Assembly: GCA_963712565.1 (NCBI GenBank)
Contig: CAVQIP010000055.1
Span: 124,001-188,000, forward strand
Origin: VAZQ01 sp963712565
GTDB taxonomy: Bacteria; Pseudomonadota; Alphaproteobacteria; Rhizobiales; Xanthobacteraceae
DNA length: 64,000 nt
Direction of reading: 5' to 3'
In this document: piece by piece, positions 1 through 8,111 of the stretch
Position numbering within the stretch: the first letter of the stretch is position 1
Layout: the number at the start of each line of letters is the position of its first letter
Made by a program: the position numbers and the translations under genes
Notes under the pieces: generated by a model
Seen by the model: the letters and a program-made list of their open reading frames with translations, nothing else
What the model was told of the DNA's origin: nothing
The model's database searches: none

Positions 1-523
1 CGAAGGTCTCGCGGTCCTTCGCAGCCATCAGCAACGGGCTGGTGGTGAACAAGACGGCCTCGGCGAGACCGGCGCACGCGCGCACCCGCAAATTGCGCTC
101 GCCGGTGGGACCGCGATACGACGCCCGGCCGCCGTCGCCACTGAAACGCTCGCGGGTGAAGGGCTGATTCATCATGCCGTAGACCGGTTCGCCCGATCGC
201 AGCAACGCGATCAGCGTGCCCCAGGCGGGCATGCCGCAGATGAAGGATTTCGTGCCATCGATCGGATCCAGCACCCACACGTATTCCGCGTCCGCGCGCT
301 CGTCCCCGTACTCCTCGCCGATGATGCCGTGGTCCGGAAAGGTGCGGCGGATGAGCGTGCGCATCGCCGTTTCGGCCGCGTGGTCGGCGGCGGTCACCGG
401 GTCGAAGCTGTCGCGGCGGCCCTTGTCCTCGATGCTGAGCGCAGTGCGGAAGAATGGCAGGATGGTCTCGCCCGACACCGATGCGAGCTCGTTCACGAAA
501 GCCGAAAAGTCGATCGCCGTCAT
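1..523 (-). CDS. hisN: Histidinol-phosphatase, inositol monophosphatase family (C-terminus beyond window)
   Basis: Partial gene whose 3' end lies left of the window; about 174 N-terminal residues are visible. It belongs to the Mg2+-dependent inositol monophosphatase superfamily. Metal-site motifs are present: GEE at about residues 69-71 and DPIDGTKSF at about 86-94. The TKSF ending with a following CGMP stretch resembles HisN-type histidinol phosphatases, which dephosphorylate histidinol phosphate in histidine synthesis, more than SuhB/CysQ. The start is the ATG at 521-523, immediately before the conserved N-terminal helix. It is divergent from the MFS gene at 664. Family assignment is firm; HisN rather than another family phosphatase is probable. 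Confidence 0.85.
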   Translation of the reverse strand, partial: MTAIDFSAFVNELASVSGETILPFFRTALSIEDKGRRDSFDPVTAADHAAETAMRTLIRRTFPDHGIIGEEYGDERADAEYVWVLDPIDGTKSFICGMPAWGTLIALLRSGEPVYGMMNQPFTRERFSGDGGRASYRGPTGERNLRVRACAGLAEAVLFTTSPLLMAAKDRETF

Positions 524-663
524 GCCCCGCGCCCTCACCGGCGCCACCACTCGACTTATCGAAGACTGCAATGCCCGGCAACCGCCGCCCCGGCTTGCCG
601 GTCCCGCGGCGCCATGCGACCTAAGATCGCCGGCCCGGGCTCGGCCGGCCAGAGGCCGGGTTC

Positions 664-1944
664 ATGAGTATTCAAAGCGCTTCGCGCACGGCGATCTCGG
701 GCGGCGCCATCACGCTCGTCGCCACGCTCGTTTCGATTTATATCGTCAGCCAGTTCCTGCGCAATTCGATTGGCGTCATCGCGCCCAACCTCGCCGACGA
801 GCTCGTGCTTTCGCCGGCCGAGATCGGGCTGCTGTCGAGCACGTTCTTTTTCGCCTTCGCCGCCGTGCAAATTCCCGTGGGCATGGCGCTCGATCGATTC
901 GGGCCGCGGCTCTGCCTCGTGGTGGGCGCGGCCATCACGGTGGTCGGCGCCGTCGTATTCGCGTCGGCTGCCAGCCCCGGCGTTCTGATCTTCGGCCGTG
1001 CGCTGCTCGGGCTTGGAACGGCGGGCTCGCTGGTGGCGTCGCTCGCGGTCTATGCCAAGCGGTTTCCGCGCGATCGCTTTGCCACGCTCACCGGCCTGCA
1101 GATCGGTCTCGGCACCATCGGGACGCTCATTGCGACCGCACCGCTCGCTTTTTCAACGGCGACGATCGGTTGGCGCGCGAGTTTTCTCGGCGTCGGAGCG
1201 TTCACCTTTCTGGTCGGACTGCTGATTGCGGTCGTGGTCAGGGACGACGTGCCCTCGACGGGCGGCCGGCGGGAGACATGGCGCGAGAGCCTCAGCGGCA
1301 TCGTTGCCGTCATGCGCACGCCGTCGATCGGACGATTGTTCGTCATGAACCTCGTGGTCTACTCGACCTTCGGTCTGATCGTCGGCCTCTGGGGCGGGCC
1401 CTACCTTGCCCACGTCTACGGCTACGGGCTCGAGGAGCGCGGCAGTTTCCTGCTCATCCCGGTGCTGACGCAGATCGTCGGATCGATGCTGTGGGGTCCC
1501 ACGGACCGCCTGGCGGGGAGCCACAAGCTTCCGGTCCTGATGGGGGCGGGAGCAACGGCCGCGGCGCTCGGCTATCTCGCGCTGGTCGGCACGCTGACGC
1601 CGTTCATGCTGGTCGCATGGTTTGCGGCCTTTGGGTTCTTGGCCGCCTACGGTCCGGTGCTGATCGCTCACGGCAAGGCGCTGTTTTCGCCGCACCAGGT
1701 GGGACGGGGGCTCACGGTGCTCAACATGGGCTCCATGGGCGGCACGTTCTTGGTGCAGACCATCAGTGGCTTCGTCATCGGCCTGTTTCCCACCGGCCCG
1801 GACGGAGCCTACGACCTTGCCGCCTATCGCTTGGTGTTCGGGCTGCAGGCAGCCTTTATCCTATTGGCCCTGCTGATTTATCTCGGCTCGCACGATCCGA
1901 TGGCGGGGCCCGACAAGGGTGACGTCCCCGCAACCCGCGCATAG
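664..1944 (+). CDS. MFS transporter
   Basis: A 426-residue inner-membrane protein with about 12 hydrophobic segments, typical of the major facilitator superfamily. The cytoplasmic loop 2-3 signature is recognisable at about residues 72-84 (GMALDRFGPR). A central charged loop near residues 195-210 separates the two six-helix halves. The substrate cannot be read from sequence. The gene stands alone, divergent from the hisN-like gene, and is followed by an intergenic sRNA. The start ATG at 664 has only a weak purine-rich upstream stretch. The product begins just before the first membrane helix, so no long extension is implied. Confidence 0.88.
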   Translation: MSIQSASRTAISGGAITLVATLVSIYIVSQFLRNSIGVIAPNLADELVLSPAEIGLLSSTFFFAFAAVQIPVGMALDRFGPRLCLVVGAAITVVGAVVFASAASPGVLIFGRALLGLGTAGSLVASLAVYAKRFPRDRFATLTGLQIGLGTIGTLIATAPLAFSTATIGWRASFLGVGAFTFLVGLLIAVVVRDDVPSTGGRRETWRESLSGIVAVMRTPSIGRLFVMNLVVYSTFGLIVGLWGGPYLAHVYGYGLEERGSFLLIPVLTQIVGSMLWGPTDRLAGSHKLPVLMGAGATAAALGYLALVGTLTPFMLVAWFAAFGFLAAYGPVLIAHGKALFSPHQVGRGLTVLNMGSMGGTFLVQTISGFVIGLFPTGPDGAYDLAAYRLVFGLQAAFILLALLIYLGSHDPMAGPDKGDVPATRA

Positions 1945-1995
1945 ATCGGGCGTCACCTATGCACCGAAAAGGGTCAATATCCCTTACTTTTGCCC

Positions 1996-2023
1996 TTGCC
2001 TTTTGTGCGTTGCGGTGTATGTT
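1996..2023 (+). promoter_or_regulatory. Candidate sigma70 promoter of the sRNA
   Basis: TTGCCT at 1996-2001 and TATGTT at 2018-2023 with a 16-bp spacer. This would place the transcription start near 2030, just before the first hairpin of the predicted sRNA. It is judged by eye only. Confidence 0.4.
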
Positions 2024-2029
2024 TTTGCG

Positions 2030-2117
2030 GTGCGGTAGCGCCTCGCGTTACCGCCGCCCTCCTTGGGCGTTTCCTCCCTAGACTTGGGCCGCTTGCATCC
2101 GCAAGCGGCCCTTTTTT
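2030..2117 (+). ncRNA. mmgR/suhB-type (alpha-r8) small RNA
   Basis: An intergenic RNA of about 88 nt with three predicted hairpins. The first is at 2032-2054 (GCGGTAGCG pairing with CGTTACCGC), the second at 2055-2069 (CGCCC/GGGCG), and the third is a perfect 11-bp terminator stem at 2086-2111 followed by six T. Between hairpins two and three is the unpaired motif TTTCCTCCCTA at 2070-2080. I recall UUUCCUCCCU as the conserved single-stranded box of the alphaproteobacterial MmgR/suhB RNA family, whose rhizobial member is about 77 nt and affects polyhydroxybutyrate storage. The match of motif, size and architecture is good, but it was not scored with a covariance model. Confidence 0.65.
2086..2117 (+). 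terminator. Rho-independent terminator of the sRNA
   Basis: Perfect 11-bp GC-rich stem 2086-2096/2101-2111 with loop ATCC, followed by TTTTTT at 2112-2117. Confidence 0.85.
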
Positions 2118-2140
2118 CTGCGCACGAATGAAACGGCCGA

Positions 2141-3028
2141 CTATTCCGCTGCCGCGCGGTAGGGCCGCAATTCCTGGATCGGGATCGCAGCCAGGCAGTC
2201 GGCGACCTGCTCGAGGTCGGCGGCCAAGCGCGCAAAGGATGGCGAGCGTTCGAAACGCCGTTCGTCCATGTAGAGCGCGCGGTTGAGCTCAAGTTGGATC
2301 GCATGCAATCCCGCGGCCGGATTGCCGTAGTGCTCGGTGATGAAGCCGCCGGCGTAAGGCTTGTTGCGGCTCACCGAATAGCCGCGGGCGCGCAGCGTCG
2401 CTTCGATGGTCTCCGCGACCGCTGCGACGCAGCTGGTGCCGTAGCGATCGCCCAGCACCACGTCGGCGCGCGGACGCTCGTCCTTGGAACCGGCAGTGGA
2501 GGGCATGGAATGGCAGTCGATCAGGACCGCCGCCCCGAAATCCCGGTGGACGCGCGTAAACAGGCGGCGCAAGGCCCGGTGATAGGGTTTGTACAGTCCC
2601 TCGATCCGCCGGATCGCGTCGTCGACCGGAATGCGCTGGCCGTATATTTCCTGGGCGTCACCGACCACCCTCGCCACGGTGCCCAATCCCCCGGCCACCC
2701 GCATCGAACGGGTATTGGCGAAGGACGGCAGGCGGCCCTCGAACATGCGTGGATCGAGCTCGTAGGGCTCGCGGTTGACGTCCACGTAGCAACGCGGAAA
2801 GTGCGCCCGCATCAGCGGATAGCCCCGCCGCACGACGCCGAGGTTGAGCTCGTCGACAAAGCTGTCCTCGGAGCGGCGCAGCGTCGCGATCTCGAGCCGC
2901 GCGGCCGTCAGGAATGCCCGTGGATACACGCTTCCGCTGTGCGGTGAGTTGAACACGACCGGTCCCCGCCATTCGGCCGGTTCGAGGATCTCGAAAGGCG
3001 GGTCGAGCTCGTCTTTCAGTTCGGACAT
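2141..3028 (-). CDS. N-formylglutamate amidohydrolase family protein
   Basis: A 295-residue hydrolase of the N-formylglutamate amidohydrolase (FGase, HutG-like) family, which releases glutamate and formate from N-formylglutamate at the end of one histidine degradation route. Family landmarks are NSPHSG at about residues 27-32, a DVNREPYELDPRMF segment and a later DCHSMPS segment. I choose the ATG at 3026-3028 because the homologous part begins there; the reading frame extends 50 residues further upstream without family-like sequence. No other hut genes are nearby. It lies back to back with cpdR, a neighbour pair I recall from other Rhizobiales. The exact substrate is uncertain. Confidence 0.87.
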   Translation of the reverse strand: MSELKDELDPPFEILEPAEWRGPVVFNSPHSGSVYPRAFLTAARLEIATLRRSEDSFVDELNLGVVRRGYPLMRAHFPRCYVDVNREPYELDPRMFEGRLPSFANTRSMRVAGGLGTVARVVGDAQEIYGQRIPVDDAIRRIEGLYKPYHRALRRLFTRVHRDFGAAVLIDCHSMPSTAGSKDERPRADVVLGDRYGTSCVAAVAETIEATLRARGYSVSRNKPYAGGFITEHYGNPAAGLHAIQLELNRALYMDERRFERSPSFARLAADLEQVADCLAAIPIQELRPYRAAAE

Positions 3029-3284
3029 GACCAATGGTCGGCTTTGACTGTGACCTCGGAGCGATGGGGACCCCCGGCCCGGCGCTTTTGGCATCACTAT
3101 CGCTGGAAACGCGCTATTGTCCATGGGCCTGAGGGGATAGCCGGGATCTCGGGCGGCAGCGGCGGCCCGGGTCCACATCTGCGGGTCCAGGCGAGCGGTT
3201 CACCCGTTGTTTACCCGCCATCCGGTTTATGGGAGGCAGGGAAGAATAACGGGGCGTGAGCCACGGCTCAGAGCGGGCTGGAAG

Positions 3285-3644
3285 ATGGCGAAGATAATCC
3301 TTGCCGAGGACGACAACGACATGCGGCGTTTTTTGGTCAAGGCGCTGCAGAATGCCGGGTACGACGTGATTTCGTTCGACAACGGGCTGTCCGCCTACCA
3401 GCGGCTGCGGGAAGAGCCGTTCGAGCTTCTGCTCACCGACATCGTCATGCCGGAGATGGACGGGATCGAATTGGCGCGTCGCGCCTCCGAGCTCGATCCC
3501 GACATCAAGATCATGTTCATCACCGGATTTGCAGCCGTGGCGCTCAATTCCGATTCGGCCGCGCCGAAAAATGCCAAGGTGCTTTCCAAGCCGGTCCATC
3601 TGCGCGAACTGGTCAACGAAGTGCAGAAGATGCTCGCCGCCTGA
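3285..3644 (+). CDS. cpdR: Single-domain response regulator CpdR
   Basis: A 119-residue stand-alone receiver domain. The acidic pocket (E8, D9, D10), the phospho-acceptor D52 in LLTDIVMPEMDG, T80 and K102 are all present, and there is no output domain. Size and sequence match alphaproteobacterial CpdR, the cell-cycle regulator that, when unphosphorylated, directs ClpXP to degrade CtrA and other targets; the CckA-ChpT relay phosphorylates it. The C-terminus ends in two alanines, as is usual in CpdR. The start at 3285 follows a purine-rich GGGCTGGAAG; the frame is open further upstream but that sequence does not look like receiver domain. CtrA-type sites occur elsewhere in the window. Confidence 0.9.
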   Translation: MAKIILAEDDNDMRRFLVKALQNAGYDVISFDNGLSAYQRLREEPFELLLTDIVMPEMDGIELARRASELDPDIKIMFITGFAAVALNSDSAAPKNAKVLSKPVHLRELVNEVQKMLAA

Positions 3645-3721
3645 CGCCGCGGCGCCGGCCGGCGGTCCTTGCCTCGTTGCGAGGGAGCCGATATGACGGA
3701 GCCGCCGCCGGCGGCAGGTTC

Positions 3722-3796
3722 GGGCGCGTAGCTCAGCGGAAGAGCACTACCTTGACATGGTAGGGGTCACAGGTTCGATCCCTGTCGCGCCCACCA
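3722..3796 (+). tRNA. tRNA-Val (anticodon GAC), CCA encoded
   Basis: A complete cloverleaf. The acceptor stem GGGCGCG (3722-3728) pairs with CGCGCCC (3786-3792), followed by A and an encoded CCA. The D stem is GCTC/GAGC. The anticodon stem is CTACC/GGTAG with loop TTGACAT, giving anticodon GAC. The T stem is ACAGG/CCTGT with TTCGATC loop. It reads the valine codon GTC, which is common in a high-GC genome. Confidence 0.97.
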
Positions 3797-4144
3797 TCCT
3801 TTCAAAGACCTCTCGGTTGGGTTGTGACATGCGCGCTGGTTCATTGAACCGTGGCAGCGGCACCCGATGACACTGCGATGCAGGTGCTGAAAACCGATGT
3901 CGTGATCGTCGGCGCTACTGTCGTCAAACTGGCCTCCGATCATTGAGGGCGCGGTTGTTATTGCCTGAGCTTGCGGTCTCGCCGCGGCCGCGTTGATCAC
4001 TTGGCATGGGGGCATCGCAAAGAGCAGCGTCGCGTTGCAAGCCGCGCCTGCGCGAAGAACTTTCACGCGGCTGTCGCACGAGTGTCGGGTCCCCGTCAGA
4101 CGACGCGGGCAGCTTGCGCCGTGTGATTCGACGGCGGAGGCCCG
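3797..4144 (+). other. Gap after tRNA-Val without an intact gene
   Basis: About 350 bp between the tRNA and the phoD-like gene. I see no complete coding sequence, no integrase and no repeat of the tRNA 3' end that would mark an attachment site. The only protein-like trace is the short flavoprotein-like fragment at 3878-3946. Open frames on either strand here look like noise. Confidence 0.5.
3878..3946 (+). pseudogene. Possible relic of an FAD-dependent monooxygenase N-terminus
   Basis: A 22-codon open frame whose product reads like the first beta-alpha unit of a UbiH/PheA-type flavoprotein (TDVVIVGA), then diverges where GxGxxG should continue (ATVVKLA instead of AGPVGLA) and stops. No continuation is visible downstream. 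It is either a decayed gene fragment beside the tRNA or a chance match; the segment is too short to decide. Confidence 0.25.
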
Positions 4145-5920
4145 ATGGCCGTCACCATTGCCACAGACGCGGCGGCGCGCCTGCGAACGAGCTTGATTGT
4201 TAGCAGCACCGTAGCCGAGCGGCCTAGGCGCCCCGTTGCGCCAATCGCAGGGACAGCCGGGATCGGTGAATGCGCGTTCGCGGCCAGCGCAGGAGCGCGC
4301 ACCGCAGGGAGGTTTACGCCATCTGCACTAGAGGCTTACGCAAAACCGGCCGCTCCTCTCACTGAGCGCGCTCTCACGCGCCGCCGCTTTTTGACCGCTG
4401 CGGCATCGGCGGGGGCGATCACGGCCGTCGGCGGCATCGCCAAGCCCGCGCTCAGCCGCGCCGCCGACCGGCCGGTGATCACCCATGGCATCCAGTCGGG
4501 CGATGTCTCGATGGATTCCGGAATCGTCTGGGCGCGCGCAGACCGGCCGGCGCGCATGCTGGTCGAGGTCGCGACCAGCGACAGCTTCCAGGCCGTTCGC
4601 AGCGCTGTCTTCGTCGATGCGCTGCCGGAAACCGATTTCACCGCCAAGGCGCTGATCGAGGGTCTGCCGCCCGGGCAGGACATATTCTATCGCATTCGTT
4701 TCCAGGATCATTCCTTCCCGACCGTCTTGAGCGCGCCCCAGCTCGGACGCTTTCGCACGGCGCCGAGCGAACGGCGCAGCATCTCGTTCGTGTGGTCGGG
4801 CGATACCGCGGGCCAGGGTTGGGGCATCGATGAGGCGCGCGGGGGCATGCGCACCTATTCGACCATGTTGCGATGCCGGCCCGACTTTTTCATCCATAGC
4901 GGCGATCATATCTACGCCGACTGTCCGATCCGGGCGGAGCAGAAGCTTCCGAACGGTGGTGTGTGGAGGAACATCGTCACCGAAGACAAATCCAGGGTCG
5001 CCCAGACGCTCGCGGAGTTCCGCGGCAATTACAAATACAACCTGCTCGACAAGAATCTGCGCGCCTTCAATGCCGAGGTGCCGCTGTTCGCGCAATGGGA
5101 CGATCACGAAGTCGCCAACGATTGGTGCCCCGGCGAGGCGCTCGGCTGGAAGGGCTACGTCGACAAGAGCATCCTCAGGTTGGCTGCGCGCGGCTGCCGC
5201 GCCTTCCACGAATTCATGCCGATGCGGGAGACCTTGGCCGAAGCCGGACGGATCTATCGCAAGATCTCCTATGGTCCGTTGCTCGAGGTATTCCTGCTCG
5301 ACATGCGCTCCTACCGCACGCCTTACGGCCCGGACGGCGGCGGCGCTGCGATCCTCGGCGCGACGCAACTCGCCTGGCTCAAGCGCGAATTGATGAGTTC
5401 GCAGGCGACCTGGAAGGTCATCGCCGCCGATCTTCCCATCGGCGTCGTCAGCGGCGATGCGATCGCGCAAGGCGATGGCGCGCCGCGCGGCCGCGAAATC
5501 GAAATCGCCGATCTTCTGGCCTTCATCAAACATGCCGGCATCGGCAATACGGTATGGATCACCGCCGACATGCACTACACCGCCGCGCACTATTACGACC
5601 CGAATGCGGCGGTGTTCCAGGACTTCGAGCCGTTCTGGGAGTTCATCTCCGGCCCCATCCATGCCGGCTCCTGGCGTCCGCAAAAGCTCGACAACACCTT
5701 CGGTCCGCGCGCGCTGTTTCAGAAGGGATGCGGCGGCGATCAGCGCGACGACCTCGCGCCCTGCTTCGGGCTGCAATTCTTCGGCCACGTGGCGATTGAC
5801 GGTGCGACCGAGGTCATGACCGTTACGCTCAAGGACGTCGCGGGTGAGGACCTCTGGGCGATCAAGCTCGAGCCGCGCCTGGAAAAATGGTCGCGCGGCT
5901 TCCCGTCCATCCGCGGCTAG
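4145..5920 (+). CDS. phoD: Alkaline phosphatase D family protein (PhoD), Tat-exported
   Basis: A PhoD-type metallophosphoesterase (Ca/Fe-dependent phosphomonoesterase or phosphodiesterase) predicted to act in the periplasm. The twin-arginine motif RRRF is at about residues 79-82, followed by a hydrophobic stretch, then the PhoD N-terminal domain (THGIQSGDVS) and the catalytic domain with WSGDTAG, HSGDHIYAD, WDDHEVANDW and TADMHYTAAHYY. The ATG at 4145 gives 591 residues, but a Tat signal normally starts within about 30 residues of the N-terminus, so the first 50-70 residues are suspect. No better ATG is available in frame. It converges on phoX with a 3-bp gap. Confidence 0.88.
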   Translation: MAVTIATDAAARLRTSLIVSSTVAERPRRPVAPIAGTAGIGECAFAASAGARTAGRFTPSALEAYAKPAAPLTERALTRRRFLTAAASAGAITAVGGIAKPALSRAADRPVITHGIQSGDVSMDSGIVWARADRPARMLVEVATSDSFQAVRSAVFVDALPETDFTAKALIEGLPPGQDIFYRIRFQDHSFPTVLSAPQLGRFRTAPSERRSISFVWSGDTAGQGWGIDEARGGMRTYSTMLRCRPDFFIHSGDHIYADCPIRAEQKLPNGGVWRNIVTEDKSRVAQTLAEFRGNYKYNLLDKNLRAFNAEVPLFAQWDDHEVANDWCPGEALGWKGYVDKSILRLAARGCRAFHEFMPMRETLAEAGRIYRKISYGPLLEVFLLDMRSYRTPYGPDGGGAAILGATQLAWLKRELMSSQATWKVIAADLPIGVVSGDAIAQGDGAPRGREIEIADLLAFIKHAGIGNTVWITADMHYTAAHYYDPNAAVFQDFEPFWEFISGPIHAGSWRPQKLDNTFGPRALFQKGCGGDQRDDLAPCFGLQFFGHVAIDGATEVMTVTLKDVAGEDLWAIKLEPRLEKWSRGFPSIRG

Positions 5921-5923
5921 CTT

Positions 5924-7915
5924 TCATGTGGCGATCTTGCCGCCGCCGCGCCGGGTGATGGCGACCACCGACGGCCGCGGCGGCATGTCGGGCTTGAAGT
6001 CCGGCCAGCGGGTCGAGGGGTCATCGAAGCTGGACGGGCGGCCGAACGCCTTCCACTTCGGCCCGTCGTCGCCAGGGTGCTGGACCGCGACGAACAGCGT
6101 CTCGTCGTCGGGCGTGAATGCCGGCCCGCACATCTCCGCGCCGGCAGGGCAGCGGAAGAACAGTTTCGAGGTGGCGCGGGACTCGCCCTCGGTCTCCAGC
6201 GCCCACAAGCCGTCGGAGCGGCCGGTGGCCTTGTCGGAATTGCCGTCGGTCGCAATCCACAGTCGCCCTTCACCGTCGACGGCGATCCCGTCCGGCATGC
6301 CGAACCAGCCGTCCTTGGTGGTGGCGGAAGAGAAGCTGGCACCGACCGCCGCGACCGCGGGATCGCCGCACTTGACCAGGATCTCCCAGGTAAACCCGAG
6401 GGCGCCGTGGTCGCCGTCCGGTGGCGTCATTTCGATGATGTGTCCGAACTTGTTATCCGCGCGCGGATTGGCGGCGTCGACCTGCTCTTGCTTGCGGCGT
6501 GAATTGTTGGTGAGGATGACGTAGACCTTGTTGGTCTTGGGGTTTGCTTCCACGTCTTCCGGCCGATCCATCTTGGTGGCGCCGACCAGATCGGCGGCGC
6601 GCCTGGTCTCGATCAGCACGTCGGCTTGGCTGCCGAAACCGTTGGCCGCGGTGAGCGGTCCCTGCCCATGCACCAGCGGCAACCATTCTCCGGTCCCGTC
6701 CGCGTTATACTTGGCGACGTAGAGCGTGCCATTGTCGAGCAGGTTCGCGTTAGCGAGACGATTGCTGCCATCGATCGCTGCGCGGGTGACGAACTTGTAG
6801 ACGTAGTCGAACCGCTCGTCGTCCCCGCTATAGACGACGTAGCGGCCGTCCCGGTTGACGATGCCGGCCGCGCCCTCGTGCTTCATCCGTCCGAGCGCGG
6901 TGCGCTTGCGAGGCGTCGAGGTGGGATCGAAGGGATCGATTTCCACGATCCAGCCGAAGCGGTTCGCTTCGTTCGGCTCCTTGGTCACGTCGAAGCGATC
7001 GTACCACTTGCCCCAAGCGTACCAGTTTCCGGCTACGCCATAGCGCTTGAAGTTCTTCGCTTCCGGATGGTCGTCGGCAACCTTACCCCAGAAATAACCG
7101 TGAAAATTCTCCTCGCAGCTCAGCCAGGTGCCCCAAGGAGTGAGACCGCCGGCGCAATTGTTGAGCATGCCTTTGACGCGTCGGCCGCTCGGATCAGCCT
7201 TGGTCTTCATGCGCTCGTGACCGGCGGCCGGTCCGGTGATCTCGATCGCGGTGTCGGCGTCGATGCGGCGGGCATATTTCGAGCCGGCGGCGACTTGCCA
7301 TTTGCCATCGTCGCGCTTGATCTCGATCACTGCCCCGCCATGGGCGGCCATCTCGATGTCGACGAGCTCCTTGGTCATCTTGGCGAAGTTCTGCTGCTTC
7401 GCCATCTGGTCGGCGCCGACACCGGGGAACATCAGTTCCTCGTTGGTGTATTCGTGGTTCACCACGAGGAGGCCGTGATGCGACGGATTGGCCGCGCCCG
7501 GCATCGGCAGATAGCCGAGGAAGTCGTTATTGTAACCGAACTGCAGCTTCTGAGCGGCTGCGGTTTGCTTCATCGGGTCGAACACCGGCGCTGCGGGCAA
7601 TATCGGATCGCCCCAGCGGATCAGGACGTCGGCATCGTGGCCCGCGGCGACATGATGCGTCTCGTCGACGTCGGCGACGACTTCCTCGAAGCGGTAGCGG
7701 GTGCCATTCTGAGCCTGCGCCCGTCCGGCGGCGGCGATGGCAAGCGGGCTCACGGTCGCCGCGATCGCAGCCACGCCGAGCGCGCCCTTGAGAAGGTCGC
7801 GGCGATGGAAACGGGCCGCAATGACGTCTCCGATGGTCGCATTGTCGGTCGGATTGCGTCCTGTATTCTCGGATTCCTCGAAGGCTTGTGCGCGGGTCAG
7901 GGGCGTGTCGATCAT
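5924..7915 (-). CDS. phoX: PhoX-type alkaline phosphatase (DUF839), Tat-exported
   Basis: A 663-residue protein of the PhoX/DUF839 family, Ca2+-dependent periplasmic phosphatases unrelated to PhoA and PhoD. The Tat signal is clear: HRRDLLKG at about residues 37-44, then a hydrophobic segment ending near AQAQ. Family segments include VVNHEYTNEELMFPG, NNCAGGLTPWGTWLSCEENFHGYF, a KHEGAAGIVNRDGRYVVYSGDD-like stretch and FTPDDETLFVAVQHPGD. I choose the ATG at 7913-7915 because it places the Tat motif correctly; the frame extends 74 residues upstream without meaningful sequence. A candidate Pho box lies 58-75 bp upstream, which suggests phosphate-starvation control. Confidence 0.9.
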   Translation of the reverse strand: MIDTPLTRAQAFEESENTGRNPTDNATIGDVIAARFHRRDLLKGALGVAAIAATVSPLAIAAAGRAQAQNGTRYRFEEVVADVDETHHVAAGHDADVLIRWGDPILPAAPVFDPMKQTAAAQKLQFGYNNDFLGYLPMPGAANPSHHGLLVVNHEYTNEELMFPGVGADQMAKQQNFAKMTKELVDIEMAAHGGAVIEIKRDDGKWQVAAGSKYARRIDADTAIEITGPAAGHERMKTKADPSGRRVKGMLNNCAGGLTPWGTWLSCEENFHGYFWGKVADDHPEAKNFKRYGVAGNWYAWGKWYDRFDVTKEPNEANRFGWIVEIDPFDPTSTPRKRTALGRMKHEGAAGIVNRDGRYVVYSGDDERFDYVYKFVTRAAIDGSNRLANANLLDNGTLYVAKYNADGTGEWLPLVHGQGPLTAANGFGSQADVLIETRRAADLVGATKMDRPEDVEANPKTNKVYVILTNNSRRKQEQVDAANPRADNKFGHIIEMTPPDGDHGALGFTWEILVKCGDPAVAAVGASFSSATTKDGWFGMPDGIAVDGEGRLWIATDGNSDKATGRSDGLWALETEGESRATSKLFFRCPAGAEMCGPAFTPDDETLFVAVQHPGDDGPKWKAFGRPSSFDDPSTRWPDFKPDMPPRPSVVAITRRGGGKIAT

Positions 7916-7971
7916 GGTTTTGCCTGGGCGAGCTGCTGATGTTAGAGGGGTTGCAATCGCTAACACCCTCC

Positions 7972-7990
7972 GATGACGCCTCCATGACGA
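7972..7990 (-). promoter_or_regulatory. Candidate Pho box upstream of phoX
   Basis: Read on the minus strand it is TCGTCAT-GGAG-GCGTCAT. It has two GTCAT cores with an 11-bp period, matching the PhoB box layout CTGTCAT-N4-CTGTCAT known in Rhizobiales at about 10 of 14 defined positions. It lies 58-75 bp before the phoX start. This is a visual match only, but the position and the regulated function agree. Confidence 0.5.
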
Positions 7991-8111
7991 GCGAGCGCCA
8001 TGCGTCATCGGCTGCACCGTCAAATGCCCTCGCGCCGCCAGTTGAGTTGGCCAGCTTGCTCGCGGCCGCCGGCGGACGGTGCCCGCTCGCTGCGATAACG
8101 GAGCAACAAGC

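Noticed and set aside
3722..4144. tRNA-Val as an active integration site for a genomic island
   Set aside because: No integrase and no downstream repeat of the tRNA 3' end within the window; neighbouring genes look native.
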